Positions 16,108 to 25,316 of a stretch of 64,000 nucleotides of DNA are shown here, one piece after another. A program made the translations under genes and the position numbers. The notes under the pieces are model-generated. The model made no database searches. It worked only from the letters and a program-made list of their open reading frames with translations, and was not told the origin of the DNA. This stretch comes from Planctomycetota bacterium (lineage in GTDB: Bacteria; Planctomycetota; Planctomycetia; Gemmatales; Gemmataceae), in NCBI GenBank assembly GCA_016191165.1, contig JACPPF010000018.1, positions 88,192 through 152,191 of the forward strand, written 5' to 3'. Within the stretch, counting starts at the first letter, position 1, and each line of letters starts with the position of its first letter.

Positions 16108-17088
16108 CTATTGTTTGCGAATGCGAAAGCTGCCGCCGACGCCGGCGGCCTTGCCCTGGAAGTACGGCAAGCCGCTGGCGTCCCAGTCGAGTTGCTTGAG
16201 GAACGACTTGTGCGGCTCACCGAGCCGGGCGTCGCGCAAGGCTTTTGCGCCGTGCTGGTCCCACAGGTCCAGCTCGTTGCAGGCCACGAAACCGCCCAGA
16301 TATTCCGTGTCAAAGCCCGCGTGCTGGCAGATCTCGGCAAACTCGGCGCCCCGGTAACTTCGCGAGATCGGACAGCTCGCCCCATCCGTGGAGCGCGTGA
16401 ATATCTCCTCGACCGAAAGCCCCGCGCAGTCGCTGTCCACAAAGCGTTTCACGTAGGCGATGTAGAGATGCACGAACAGACTATCCGTGTTGTAGATCAT
16501 CAACATGCCCTTGCCGCCCGGCTTCAGGATGCGGTGAAATTCCTTCAGGATCACTTCCGGCGCGGTGGTGTGATGCAAGACGCCGCAGCAATGAACGTAA
16601 TCGACGCACCCGTCCGAAAGCGGGATGCGATCGGACAGATCGCCGGTCTGAATCAACTCGATGCGCTCGGCCGGGATGTTGTGCAACGCGGAATTGTGAC
16701 CCGCCAGCGACAGCGCCTTGTGGCTGATGTCGATGCCATAAACCTTCGCAGGCCGGCTGAACACCTGAAAGCCCATCAAATCGTGGCCTGGGCCGCACCC
16801 GTAATCGACGAGGACTTTGCCCTGATGGTCGTCCCAGAGGCCCTTGAACTGGAACGAGAGGGGATAAATCTTGGAGCGGTATTTGAGCCAATCGAGCCCA
16901 TCCTGGGCGGTCGCGAACGGCTCGCTCTTGATGGTGTGCTCCCCCCAGTATTCATCCACGTGCGAACGCGAGGATTGACTGGAGGTCCGGATCGGATACG
17001 GGTTCCGCAGCGGCACCGCCTTCGCAGCCGGCGGGGGAACCAGGATCGTATGTAACTTGCGAGCTAAACGTTTGGCCAACACCTTCAT
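16108..17088 (-). CDS. Class I SAM-dependent methyltransferase
   Basis: 326 residues. VLVDYGCGPGHDLMGF is motif I and VYGIDISHKALSLAG motif II; CVDYVHCCGVLHHTTAPE and FHRILKPGGKGMLMIYN follow in the expected order. An N-terminal extension contains HVDEYWGEHTIKSEPF, seen in methyltransferases acting on sugar or polyketide-like substrates. First gene of a two-methyltransferase operon; RBS GGAGTT precedes the start. The pair may modify one product in two steps, which is inference. Confidence 0.88.
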   Translation of the reverse strand: MKVLAKRLARKLHTILVPPPAAKAVPLRNPYPIRTSSQSSRSHVDEYWGEHTIKSEPFATAQDGLDWLKYRSKIYPLSFQFKGLWDDHQGKVLVDYGCGPGHDLMGFQVFSRPAKVYGIDISHKALSLAGHNSALHNIPAERIELIQTGDLSDRIPLSDGCVDYVHCCGVLHHTTAPEVILKEFHRILKPGGKGMLMIYNTDSLFVHLYIAYVKRFVDSDCAGLSVEEIFTRSTDGASCPISRSYRGAEFAEICQHAGFDTEYLGGFVACNELDLWDQHGAKALRDARLGEPHKSFLKQLDWDASGLPYFQGKAAGVGGSFRIRKQ

Positions 17089-17193
17089 CGCGGAACTCCT
17101 GGGAAAGAGCGGGGCAGCGGGCTTCGCGCCAGCCGGCTGCTGGTTCTTCCAGCAACGGGTTTTTTACGCGGTACCGTTCGTCAAGCGGAGGAA

Positions 17194-17262
17194 TACCAGC
17201 CCCACGCGCAAGCGTGGGGGTTGGGCCGCCTCCCAAAACCCCCAGCTTGCGCTGGGGGCTGG
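17194..17262. repeat. Intergenic palindrome, ACCAGCCC-ended type
   Basis: ACCAGCCCC...GCGTGGGGG pairs imperfectly with CCCCCAGCTTGCGC...GGGGCTGGT. The ends match those of the palindromes at 21270 and 23792. It lies in the 285-base gap between the methyltransferases and the DUF4198 gene. Confidence 0.7.
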
Positions 17263-17373
17263 TCAAGTGCTCTTCGACGAACGTTATTGGGCTTAGACGA
17301 TCCACTTGATTTTTGCAATACGGAATGGGTTTGGCAGTCAGGCGCGGCGCAAGCGCTGAAAGACCAGCGAATA

Positions 17374-18177
17374 TCACGGAATCCGGAACGTCAGCGTTGT
17401 CCAGAACGATTCCCACTCGTAAGCGGCCAGCTTGGGGCGCGTCATGTGCGTCAGGCGGATCGTCATCAGGCCGGTCTGCGCGATCGGAATCAGGGCTTCG
17501 CCCTTGGCGTCGGTGCGGACGTAGCCGATGGGTGTGTCGCCGTCGCCGGGCCGCTGCCAGCCCAGGTTGGCGCGGGCGAGGGGTTTCTTCTGAAAGAGAA
17601 CCCGAACCCGCAGCGTCGCGCCGATCTTCGCGTCGAACGGATTCTGCATCGGCACGATTTGCAACGGCAGGTCCAGCACTTTGCCCCAATCTCCCGTCTT
17701 GCTCGCTCCCACGGCGATCACAGCGGTCGGCGACTTGCTATAGCGCTCCTTCGCGGGCTGGTTTAACGTTTTCTCTTTGGCGCGGAGCCGATAGATGTGC
17801 GGCAACCCGTCCGTGACGAGGTAGTCGTTGAAGCGATCGGCATCGAGTTCGAGCACCTTGGGCGTGGTTTGCACGGCGAGGAGGTGAATGCCGGGGACAC
17901 TTGGTTCGAATTCCAGAAACGAGACCAGGCCTTTCTTACCCGCTGAACTGAGCGGCAAAGTCGCGCCGTCGGGTCCGAGGACGAATTTGCGCGGATACCG
18001 GTCCGTCGCCGACGCGAACACGCTGACGGGAAAGTCCATGCCGACACTTGCGGCGATTTGTATCTTTTGCTTGGGTTCGGCCTTGCCGGGGGGAACGAGC
18101 CAAAGGTCATGGCCTGCCGATTTGAGCGCAAAAAGAAAAGCACACAGAACCACGGCGGTAAAGTTGCGGCATCCCAT
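17374..18177 (-). CDS. DUF4198 domain periplasmic protein
   Basis: 267 residues with a signal peptide (MGCRNFTAVVLCAFLFALKS) and AGHDLWLVPP right after it, the hallmark of DUF4198 proteins. Internal strands such as ATLRVRVLFQKKPLARANLG and VRTDAKGEALIPI fit the CnaB-like C-terminal part. DUF4198 proteins are often found with nickel/cobalt uptake or TonB receptors and are proposed substrate binders; no transporter lies next to this copy. The N-terminal His after processing could bind metal. Confidence 0.75.
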   Translation of the reverse strand: MGCRNFTAVVLCAFLFALKSAGHDLWLVPPGKAEPKQKIQIAASVGMDFPVSVFASATDRYPRKFVLGPDGATLPLSSAGKKGLVSFLEFEPSVPGIHLLAVQTTPKVLELDADRFNDYLVTDGLPHIYRLRAKEKTLNQPAKERYSKSPTAVIAVGASKTGDWGKVLDLPLQIVPMQNPFDAKIGATLRVRVLFQKKPLARANLGWQRPGDGDTPIGYVRTDAKGEALIPIAQTGLMTIRLTHMTRPKLAAYEWESFWTTLTFRIP

Positions 18178-18212
18178 ATATAAACTCCGGCGCTGGTCCG
18201 ATGTTGTTTCGG

Positions 18213-18308
18213 TGGTGTCTCACTTTGCTTTGGCGCTTGGTAGACCTCACGCTCCGCGTGAGGAATTCCTCACGCGGAGCGTGAGGTCTACCATCAAACT
18301 GAGACACT
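18213..18308. repeat. Perfect palindrome with 25-bp arms
   Basis: Perfect 25-bp arms at 18239-18263 and 18268-18292 around AATT, starting GGTAGACCTCACGCTCCGCG. An outer pair (GTGTCTCAC..TTG / CAAACTGAGACAC) extends it. It could form a very strong cruciform or RNA hairpin upstream of the DUF4198 gene. Confidence 0.85.
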
Positions 18309-18432
18309 ACCGTTGTTTCAAAACCCTTGGGCCTTGCCCAAAGTGGATGCGAAGAACGTCTCTCGTTGGCACTTCGGGCTAGGATTGAACCATTCCGTCG
18401 CTTGCGCGTCTGGCTAACTTGTCGGCATTGTA

Positions 18433-18480
18433 AGAAAAAAAACCGGCCAGGCGAATCCGCTCGCGCGGAGGCCTGGCCGA
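18433..18480 (-). terminator. Rho-independent terminator of the HTH-receiver gene
   Basis: On the minus strand, CGGCCAGGC (18472-18480) pairs with GCCTGGCCG (18443-18451) and is followed by GTTTTTTTT. It lies 35 bases after the stop at 18516. Confidence 0.85.
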
Positions 18481-18515
18481 TCAGCAGGGTTGACGTGCAA
18501 GTTTCAAGAGCCCCT

Positions 18516-19094
18516 TTACATGTTGGCCCGTTTTTCCTCGACGAGGGTTTGAATTCGTTCACCCAGAAGGGCGACGTCGAACGGTTTCTTGAAGGCCTCA
18601 TTGAAGCCGAAGTTCGAAAGCGATTCGAGGGCGGCCTCGTCCTCGCTGGCGAGGGCGACGATCAGCGTTTGTTCGTAGTCGGGCTTTTTGCGAAGATTGG
18701 AGGCGATTTGCAGCGCGTCCGAGCGGCCCATGGCCATGTCGATGACGATCGTGTCCGGATGGAAGCTCTCGGCCTGGATGCCGGCCTCGAATCCGCTGTT
18801 GGCCAGTTCGTACTTGAAATCCTCTCGTTCGGGCAGGATTTCCTTGATCCGGTCAATGAAGAGCTTGTCGGCCCCGATGACGAGAATCTTGTGCAGGCCC
18901 TCTTCCTCGAGCTCTCCCAGCGGCATCCCATGTTCCTTGAGGAACTTGATGAGATGCTCACGCGGGATGCGGCGATCCTGGCTGCCGGGGATGCGGTAGC
19001 CGCGCAATCGCCCCGAGTCGAACCATTTACTCACCGTCCGCGGCGCGACTTTACAGATTTTCGCGACCTGTCCGGTGGTAAAGACTTTTTTCAT
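18516..19094 (-). CDS. Excisionase-type HTH fused to a response-regulator receiver
   Basis: 192 residues from ATG 19094 (GGAG nine bases before). Residues 1-55 are a MerR/excisionase winged helix: FTTGQVAKICKVAPRTVSKW then GRLRGYRIPGSQDRRIPREHL. Residues 68-185 are a CheY-like receiver with an early acidic residue (VIGADKLF), a phosphoacceptor Asp in TIVIDMAMGRSD and the conserved Lys in AFKKPFD. The DNA-binding part comes first, the reverse of most response regulators. No sensor kinase is adjacent; an orphan histidine kinase lies at 36694. Confidence 0.85.
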   Translation of the reverse strand: MKKVFTTGQVAKICKVAPRTVSKWFDSGRLRGYRIPGSQDRRIPREHLIKFLKEHGMPLGELEEEGLHKILVIGADKLFIDRIKEILPEREDFKYELANSGFEAGIQAESFHPDTIVIDMAMGRSDALQIASNLRKKPDYEQTLIVALASEDEAALESLSNFGFNEAFKKPFDVALLGERIQTLVEEKRANM

Positions 19095-19695
19095 GGCAGG
19101 CACTCCGTAAATTTGTTTGTGCATCATCCCCAGCTTGGGAGGGGGACAACGGGGGGAACCACGCCCCACCCTGAGAAACGCGCGAAGTCTGGACGGACCG
19201 GGGGTTCCGCACAGGGCATCCTGCCGGGGGACAGTGCCATTGCATGGTTTCAGGGGGGACCAACTACTCGTGTCGGCAGGGGAGGTCCTTTCCTTCACCG
19301 CCAACTTCTTCCAATACCACGGTTGCTGGTAATATCGGCACGGAACGCAGCCAAGATGAGAAAAAGCCCACAATCTAAGAAACCTCTACACTTCGTCCTT
19401 TCCGCGCCATCCCACTGTCTTGCCGAGGTGGTGCGCGGCGCTGGTTTTCGTGCCAACTTACCGGCCTTGCGTGGGGTGCATGGAGTGCCAGTCCTGCGAA
19501 GGCGGATGATAGGTGACATGCAGCCCTTCTCGTCCGCTCCATTCTAAGGGCGCTGACAAGGGGACACGCGGTTTCTTTTTTTCTGGGAAGGGTTTTGAAA
19601 AACAGACTTGAATCACTGGCCCGCGCCAGCCACGCCATTCGAGCGTTTGGCCTTGCGGACACCGCAGTGCGTTGCAACGTTGAAATACGTCGCGG
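19095..19695. other. Intergenic, 600 bases with no gene seen
   Basis: No frame on either strand resembles a protein or has a credible start and ribosome site. The sequence carries no strong palindrome. It holds the promoter of the HTH-receiver gene, which could not be placed. Confidence 0.5.
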
Positions 19696-21066
19696 TTACG
19701 ATTTCTTTTCCTTGAGCGGGGCCAGTTTCTTGATTTCGGGCGGCCTCACGGGGTTGACATTGACGAAGTCAAGGCCGATGAGGTTCCATTCCGGTCGAGG
19801 CGAGGCGTCCGTGAACCGTTCCAGGTCGATGGCTTGCCGGGTTTCAACGATGGCGTAGGCATCAACGGTGTGGCTGGGCTTTTCGTGGCCGAGCACTTCG
19901 GGAATATGGAACCGGAACATCAGGTTGAGGCGGACCTTGCCTTCCACCTGCTCCCAGGCGCCGAGGTCCTCGGCTCGGGTGACAACCTGCGGCGAGGAAA
20001 AGCGTTTTTTTTCGTGGCCCAGGAAGGTCCGGTATACCGCGGCCTGCCCCGCGGTCCTGTCTGCGTCGGTCAGACCAAGTTGATTCCAGTTGGTCCGGTC
20101 GGCCTCCTTGACGTTGGGGAACGCGGCGCCGTCATTCCACGTCCGAATCTTCTCGTCGAGCCAATCGCGCGCGCTGCCGCGGAGGCGGCGTACCCCTTCC
20201 CCCACGGGCGTCAAGATGGGCTTGCCCACCGGACCGGAGGCGTCCAGTTTGACGAACCATTTGCGCACCTGACCCGCGCTTTCCGGTTCGTTGCTGAACA
20301 CAGCCATGACCAGGTCAAGCTCCGCGATTTCCTTGGTCTTGATGCGGTAGGCGCGAAATATCTTGTAACTGCGCAGCTCGTACGTCCAGTTTCGGACCGA
20401 CAACGGAATGACCTCGGCGCTGTCGTTGAGGTGTTTGAAAAAAACCCGGCCAAAGAAGCCTTCCCGAAAACGGGTCAACTGTCCGGGATTGCCATCCCCG
20501 GAGAGCGAATCGTGGCGTTTGCGCATACCGAATTCATCGTCGGGGCGACCGCTGCGGGTGGGGGCGGGGATCGTGAGCAAAAAGGCGGCGTTGAACCCGG
20601 AGGGATTCTGGGATCCTTCACGCAAGAGCGGAAAAAATCCGGCGTCCTCGCCCTTTTCCATCATGAACGCATTCGCCTGGCTTTGCACGGTGAAGGCGGA
20701 GACAAAATAATAGGCGAAATAGGTCAAGCCACTGATGAGGCTGAGCCGAAAGCCCCAGCGGGCAAGGGGGATACCGGCGCGGGTTCCCTCGGAGGTCTGA
20801 ATTTGCCACTGTCCGAACCAGGACAGGGCCAGGCCGAGGATTGGTATGATGACGATCCAGACCGGAAAGAAAACCGGCGCGCCCTGGATCATGGCCAACA
20901 CCGTCGAAGCGGCGACCGCAAGGGCGAACAATCCGCCCGTCGCCAGACCGGCGACCGCCCAACCCGAGATGGGCCGATAGACAACCGGCGCGTCCGTTGC
21001 CGGCGGCGCCGACAACACTCCGGGTTGAATGCCGGTGGGTTCAGGTTTCGGTGATTGCTCATTCAT
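19696..21066 (-). CDS. Membrane protein, unknown
   Basis: 456 residues from ATG 21066. This start was chosen because MNEQSPKPEPTG begins a proline-rich soluble leader; upstream in-frame starts at 21144 and 21168 run back toward a palindrome. Hydrophobic helices lie at about residues 37-60 (VAGLATGGLFALAVAASTVL), 64-80 and 98-115, followed by a ~330-residue soluble domain with many charged residues and no known motif. DUF4190-like N-terminal helices are possible. It is on the same strand as the gmk cluster but separated by two palindromes. Confidence 0.6.
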   Translation of the reverse strand: MNEQSPKPEPTGIQPGVLSAPPATDAPVVYRPISGWAVAGLATGGLFALAVAASTVLAMIQGAPVFFPVWIVIIPILGLALSWFGQWQIQTSEGTRAGIPLARWGFRLSLISGLTYFAYYFVSAFTVQSQANAFMMEKGEDAGFFPLLREGSQNPSGFNAAFLLTIPAPTRSGRPDDEFGMRKRHDSLSGDGNPGQLTRFREGFFGRVFFKHLNDSAEVIPLSVRNWTYELRSYKIFRAYRIKTKEIAELDLVMAVFSNEPESAGQVRKWFVKLDASGPVGKPILTPVGEGVRRLRGSARDWLDEKIRTWNDGAAFPNVKEADRTNWNQLGLTDADRTAGQAAVYRTFLGHEKKRFSSPQVVTRAEDLGAWEQVEGKVRLNLMFRFHIPEVLGHEKPSHTVDAYAIVETRQAIDLERFTDASPRPEWNLIGLDFVNVNPVRPPEIKKLAPLKEKKS

Positions 21067-21178
21067 GGCAAGCATTCTTCGTGAGTTCTGAGCCTGAAGC
21101 GCGAGTAAACCTGGCACGGGCAGGTTTGACACAATGGGATTCATACCGTAGGTGCCACGAAATGACACATTCTCATTA

Positions 21179-21239
21179 ACGAGCCGCGACCGTAAGGAGG
21201 CGTTGGGCTCGGTCCCGCTCCCTTACGGTCGCGGCTCGT
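21179..21239. repeat. Intergenic palindrome
   Basis: Perfect 19-bp arms, ACGAGCCGCGACCGTAAGG (21179-21197) and its complement (21221-21239). The core GAGCCGCGACCNTNAGG also occurs at 30854-30918 and as a single arm near 51011. Confidence 0.85.
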
Positions 21240-21269
21240 AACGAAAGTGCCAATCTCGAGCGCATGCGG

Positions 21270-21336
21270 TATACCAGCCCGCAGCGTAAGCAAGGGCAAT
21301 GTGAGCAGACCCTTGCTTACGCTGCGGGCTGGTATA
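21270..21336. repeat. Intergenic palindrome, ACCAGCCC-ended type
   Basis: Perfect 27-bp arms (21270-21296 and 21310-21336), beginning TATACCAGCCCGCAGCG. The ends match 17194 and 23792, while the core differs. It sits just downstream of rpoZ (stop at 21355), where it could end or protect the mRNA. Confidence 0.88.
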
Positions 21337-21354
21337 TGTGTCAATCCCGGTAAC

Positions 21355-21639
21355 TCAATCGTCCCCGCCACCGACATCGGAGATATCAGTCAGCATGGCT
21401 CGGCGAACAGCATCACCGGCACTGCCGCCGCGCATCACCAGGTTGCCGGACTGGTCGAGAAAAATCTTATCTTGCAAGATTTCCTGGACCACGATGGTCA
21501 GCTTATCGTTGGTCTTCAGGTCAACCAAAGGCCGCGCGCCGGTGTTGAGGGCGACCATGCGTTTTTGAATCAAAGTGGAGAGCTTGAAACGCCCACCGAC
21601 TTTGTTGACGATGCCTTCTTCTTTCAATTCATCCAACAT
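21355..21639 (-). CDS. rpoZ: RNA polymerase omega-subunit-like protein
   Basis: 94 residues from ATG 21639, chosen over an upstream GTG (21666) because AAAGG lies eight bases before it. The core [20 protein letters not shown] and [10 protein letters not shown] fits omega subunits (VGGRFxLxxLIxKRxxEL..GARPLVD), which help RNA polymerase assembly by binding beta'. The position directly after gmk agrees with the usual gmk-rpoZ order. The C-terminal half ([16 protein letters not shown]) is lineage-specific. Confidence 0.8.
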   Translation of the reverse strand: MLDELKEEGIVNKVGGRFKLSTLIQKRMVALNTGARPLVDLKTNDKLTIVVQEILQDKIFLDQSGNLVMRGGSAGDAVRRAMLTDISDVGGGDD

Positions 21640-21685
21640 GCTTTTGCCTTTCAGAGGAATGGACACGAGGCACCCACATCCGCAC

Positions 21686-22243
21686 CTAGCCGAACAAATG
21701 ATTCAGGATCGCACGCATCGATGCCAGGGCGGTATCCAGATCGTCGTTGATTACCTGGTAATCATATTCGTCGGCCCGCGAAATTTCCGCCCGGGCGGCG
21801 GCGAGCCTGCGCTGAATGACCTCCTCGCGTTCGGTGCCGCGCGATCGCAAGCGTTTTTCCAGCGTCTCGATGGTCGTGGTTCGAACAAAGATCGACACGG
21901 CGTCAGGGCAGCGTTTGCGCACTTGCTCGGCGCCTTGCACGTCGATGTCGAGCAATACGCCGACCCCTTTTTCGCGAAACGGGGTCACCTCGTCCACGAG
22001 TGTGCCGTAGTGATTGCCGTGAACTTCAGCCCACTCCAGGAAGGCGTCAAGTTCTTTGCTCCGGGCAAACTCGGCCGGGGTCCAAAAGTGGTAATGGACG
22101 CCATCGACCTCGCCGGTCCGGGGTTGACGTGTGGTCGCCGACACGGACAACCGCAGAGGCCAGACGCCCTCGTCAAGCAAGCGGCGAATGAGGGTCGATT
22201 TACCGCACCCGCTTGGGCCCGAAACCAGGATGAGTGGGGCCAT
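21686..22243 (-). CDS. gmk: Guanylate kinase
   Basis: 185 residues, slightly short of the usual 200-210. It phosphorylates GMP to GDP with ATP. The P-loop GPSGCGKST lies at residues 9-17, followed by the GMP-binding [20 protein letters not shown] and the lid [31 protein letters not shown] is the conserved Walker-B-like strand. It follows yicC by about 100 bases on the same strand and precedes rpoZ. Confidence 0.96.
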   Translation of the reverse strand: MAPLILVSGPSGCGKSTLIRRLLDEGVWPLRLSVSATTRQPRTGEVDGVHYHFWTPAEFARSKELDAFLEWAEVHGNHYGTLVDEVTPFREKGVGVLLDIDVQGAEQVRKRCPDAVSIFVRTTTIETLEKRLRSRGTEREEVIQRRLAAARAEISRADEYDYQVINDDLDTALASMRAILNHLFG

Positions 22244-22345
22244 GAACCACCCTTCCTTCCAATTTCAGAATTCGGATTGAGGATTTCAGATTGAATTCCC
22301 GCTCTGCAATCCGAGATCGCCAATCGGAACGCCAAGATCTTGGAA

Positions 22346-23236
22346 TTACTCCACGTTCTGAATCAGTTCGCGAATTTTCTCCAGCGTGCCCTTGATTTCG
22401 ACAACCTGTCGGGAGATTTCGACGTCGCTCGCCTTGGAGCCGATGGTATTGGTTTCGCGGGACATCTCCTGCGTGAGAAACTCGAGTTTTCGTCCCGGGC
22501 TTTCATCTTCGTTCATGATTCCTTGAAAGTGGTCCAGATGGGTCGCCAGTCGGACGACTTCCTCGGCGATATCGCTGCGTTCGGAGAAGATCGACACCTC
22601 GCGAATAAGGTCATTACGGTCGATCTTGACATCCAGTTCGCTGAGCAGGGCCCGGACCTTTTCGTAAAGCCGATCGCGGAACGTTGTCACGACCTGGGGG
22701 ATCATCTTGCGAATGACGTCGAGATGCCGGGCAATGGTGTCGCGATGGCTCAGGAGTTCCTGCGCCATGGCCGCGCCTTCGTCTTTGCGCATTGCCTGGA
22801 GGCGGTCGATCGCGTCGTGCAAAACCTTTTCGATGATAGCCCAGTCTTCGTGGAGTTGATAGGTGCGGCTGCCGCCCTCCGGGACCACGCCGGGCAACAT
22901 GACGACCTGGCTCAGGATTGCTTGCTCCTGATCGCCCAGGCCGAGTTTGGCACAGGCCTCATGGATTTGCTGGACGTAGCTGGCCAGGGCGACCTGATTG
23001 ATGCGGAAGTCCTCGGTGGCCGCCTGGTGTTCACAGCGCAGATGAACCTGGATCGTACCGCGCTTGACCGACTTGCGGATGACTTTTTCGAATTCGGCTT
23101 CGAGCAAGTGGTAAGGATCGGGTGCGCGCAGAGTCACCTTGAGATACCGGTTGTTCAGGGCCCGCAGTTCGACGGATAGGGTAAGCTGCTCACTCTGGCA
23201 GCGTGCTTCCCCGTACCCGGTCATACTTAAAAGCAC
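22346..23236 (-). CDS. yicC: YicC family endoribonuclease-like protein
   Basis: 296 residues. Starts MLLSMTGYGEARC with a GTG at 23236: GAGG sits six bases before it, and the family normally begins MxxSMTGxG, so GTG is preferred to ATG 23224. The C-terminal DUF1732 block is present: EEVVRLATHLDHFQ, then GRKLEFLTQEMSRETNTIGSK and the final VVEIKGTLEKIRELIQN. E. coli YicC is an endoribonuclease. It lies between secG and gmk, the standard yicC-gmk linkage. Confidence 0.95.
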   Translation of the reverse strand: MLLSMTGYGEARCQSEQLTLSVELRALNNRYLKVTLRAPDPYHLLEAEFEKVIRKSVKRGTIQVHLRCEHQAATEDFRINQVALASYVQQIHEACAKLGLGDQEQAILSQVVMLPGVVPEGGSRTYQLHEDWAIIEKVLHDAIDRLQAMRKDEGAAMAQELLSHRDTIARHLDVIRKMIPQVVTTFRDRLYEKVRALLSELDVKIDRNDLIREVSIFSERSDIAEEVVRLATHLDHFQGIMNEDESPGRKLEFLTQEMSRETNTIGSKASDVEISRQVVEIKGTLEKIRELIQNVE

Positions 23237-23299
23237 GCAAACCTCACGGCTGGAAGAGGAAAGTCGCCCGCGGCAGGCACTCGCGCGGGCCGAAATAAA

Positions 23300-23602
23300 T
23301 CACTCACCTTGATTGCCCATATTCATGGCGCCGCGATTGCCGCCCTCAAGCCGATAGGCGTATTGAATTGTTTTGACCTGAATCATGGTGAGCAGAAGCC
23401 AGACGATGGCGACGTAGATGGTCAGGCGGGTAAACTGGTCGCCGGCGCGCGAGCCGAACGGACTCGACCCGCCCGCGCCGCCCAGAGCGCCGATCAAGCC
23501 ACCGCCTTTGCCACGCTGGATCAAGATCAGCAAAATCATGAAAGCCGCCAGCGGTAGCAGGATGAAATTCAGAACCCAGGAGATTGTCGTCCAAACCAGC
23601 AT
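23300..23602 (-). CDS. secG: Preprotein translocase subunit SecG
   Basis: 100 residues with two membrane helices (about 8-27 and 60-77) joined by the cytoplasmic loop IQRGKGGGLIGALGG..SSPFGSRAGD, which is the SecG signature. SecG assists SecYE during protein export. A GAGG ribosome site lies nine bases upstream, and a promoter-like pair sits ahead of it. First gene of the secG-yicC-gmk-rpoZ series. Confidence 0.93.
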   Translation of the reverse strand: MLVWTTISWVLNFILLPLAAFMILLILIQRGKGGGLIGALGGAGGSSPFGSRAGDQFTRLTIYVAIVWLLLTMIQVKTIQYAYRLEGGNRGAMNMGNQGE

Positions 23603-23647
23603 GACCAGAACCTCAAGTGGAGGATTCGCCGCACATGTGCAAATCCT

Positions 23648-23676
23648 ATTATAGGATGGGCAAATTTCTTTGGAAA
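23648..23676 (-). promoter_or_regulatory. Probable promoter of the secG cluster
   Basis: On the minus strand TTTCCA (23671-23676), a 17-base spacer and a perfect TATAAT (23648-23653). The -10 lies inside a small palindrome ATCCTATTATAGGAT. The predicted start is about 40 bases ahead of secG. Confidence 0.55.
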
Positions 23677-23791
23677 GGTGTGTTTGCTTTCAACTCTGGT
23701 CCCTGGTCCCTGGGTGTTTGCCATTTCATGGGACGAATTAACCCCGGGATCTCGCCATGCTGATGGTTGGGCGAGCGGTCGGTCTTACCTT

Positions 23792-23857
23792 ACCAGCCCG
23801 GAGCGCAAGCGACGGGGCAGATGTCCGCTGGCCCCGTCGCTTGCGCTCCGGGCTGGT
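23792..23857. repeat. Intergenic palindrome, ACCAGCCC-ended type
   Basis: Perfect 27-bp arms (23792-23818, 23831-23857) beginning ACCAGCCCGGAGCGCAAGCG. The core GGAGCGCAAGCGACGG recurs at 49778 and, split, at 56526/56808. It lies in the 440-base gap between divergent secG and the lipoprotein gene. Apart from the secG promoter nothing else is visible there. Confidence 0.88.
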
Positions 23858-24043
23858 GGGGATATTTTTTCCTGCCTCTCGCCTTGGGAAATGGTTTTCC
23901 GCGAGTCGTCCCGCGGCAGGCGCGGCCCAGGGGGCATCAGAAATCGCGAAATCGTAACAATCCATAGATCTTTCCAAATCTGTTCAATTTCACAGACCGC
24001 CGATGCCGATTTATCCTGGGTAGTCCATCGTCCATGAGGTGCC

Positions 24044-25300
24044 ATGATGGTGGTTCGCTGGTTGCCCTGGATTGCCGCCGTCTGTTGCATGGTATTTTCG
24101 GGCTGTACGATTGGCCCGCGCGCGTTGGAGAACAGTCGGCCTCGCTACAACGAGGCAATCAAGAAGACCACGGAGGAACAACTGCTGCTCAACATTGTGC
24201 GCCTGCGCTATACGGATACACCAAGCAGCCTCGCCGTCACGTCGATCGCGGCGCAACACGAGCTGGTCAAGAATCTGAAGTTGGTGCCCTTCTTCTCGGC
24301 TTCCCAGAACTCCATGCCTGGCCCATTTTCCGCACTTCTGCCCCAGGCAGAGTTGAACGCAGCCGATCGGCCGACCTATAGCCTGACGCCGCAGGACGAT
24401 CAGGACTTCACGAAACGGCTCTTCACGCCGATTCCCCTTGAAGGCATCCTTTACTTGAGCAAGACGACCTGGCCAACGGCCACCGTGTTTCGCCTGTGGC
24501 TGGAAAACCTCAACTGGGTATCCAACGCGGAGACCGCGAGCGGGCCGACGCCGAGAATGCCCCCTGATTACGCCGATTTTCTCACCGGCATGGATGCGTT
24601 CCAGCGGCTTCAGGACCGCAAGGTCGTTGCTTTCGTCTCCGAGGAGCGCGATGAAAAGGCTGGCGAAGGGCTTCCGACGGCGCAGATGTCGGGCAGCTCC
24701 CTCGTCGAGGCCGCCAAGGCCGGATTTGAATTTCGCAAGCACGACAAGAAGGACGCCTGGACGCTTTTCAAGAAAAAGCACGTGGCGCAGCTACGGATTC
24801 GCCCGGATGCGCTCAAGGATCCTGATCTTTTAACATTCTGTGGGATCTTTCGCCTCAAACCTGGGGAAACTTCCTACGAGTTGACTTCCGACAAGGAAGA
24901 TCCGTTCCTGACCGGTGCCCCAAAGGGGGGCCTGGTAAAACTGGATTTGGAGCCACGCTCGCTGTTGCAGGTCCTCTTTTACCTTTCCCATGCCGTGCAG
25001 GTTCCGCCGGAGCACGCGCGTAGCGGCCTGGCGCCCTTGACTCTGGAACCGGACGGTCGGGTGTTCGCCTGGGATCAGGTGCTGCGAGGCCTGTTCAAGG
25101 TCTGCTCGGCGCGGGGTCATCGTCCGCCAGCGCACGCTTACGTTGCCGTGCGGTATCACGACCACTGGTACTACATCGACCAGCGCGATCGCGATTCGAA
25201 GGCGACCTTCTCTCTCGTGCTGGCCATGACGCGAATAGAACTCTCAGGCAAGATGGGGGCATCGACGCCCGTGCTGACCTTGCCGCTAGGTGGACGGTAG
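24044..25300 (+). CDS. Lipoprotein of unknown function
   Basis: 418 residues. The N-terminus WLPWIAAVCCMVFSGC is a lipoprotein signal with lipobox FSGC (Cys at about residue 21). Then RPRYNEAIKKTTEEQLLLNI followed by VRLRYTDTPSSLAVTSI, a block shared by a widespread family of uncharacterised lipoproteins. A ribosome site GAGGTG precedes the start. No catalytic motif is visible. It probably sits on the periplasmic face of the outer or inner membrane. Confidence 0.75.
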   Translation: MMVVRWLPWIAAVCCMVFSGCTIGPRALENSRPRYNEAIKKTTEEQLLLNIVRLRYTDTPSSLAVTSIAAQHELVKNLKLVPFFSASQNSMPGPFSALLPQAELNAADRPTYSLTPQDDQDFTKRLFTPIPLEGILYLSKTTWPTATVFRLWLENLNWVSNAETASGPTPRMPPDYADFLTGMDAFQRLQDRKVVAFVSEERDEKAGEGLPTAQMSGSSLVEAAKAGFEFRKHDKKDAWTLFKKKHVAQLRIRPDALKDPDLLTFCGIFRLKPGETSYELTSDKEDPFLTGAPKGGLVKLDLEPRSLLQVLFYLSHAVQVPPEHARSGLAPLTLEPDGRVFAWDQVLRGLFKVCSARGHRPPAHAYVAVRYHDHWYYIDQRDRDSKATFSLVLAMTRIELSGKMGASTPVLTLPLGGR

Positions 25301-25316
25301 CGGTTCGCATCAACGC

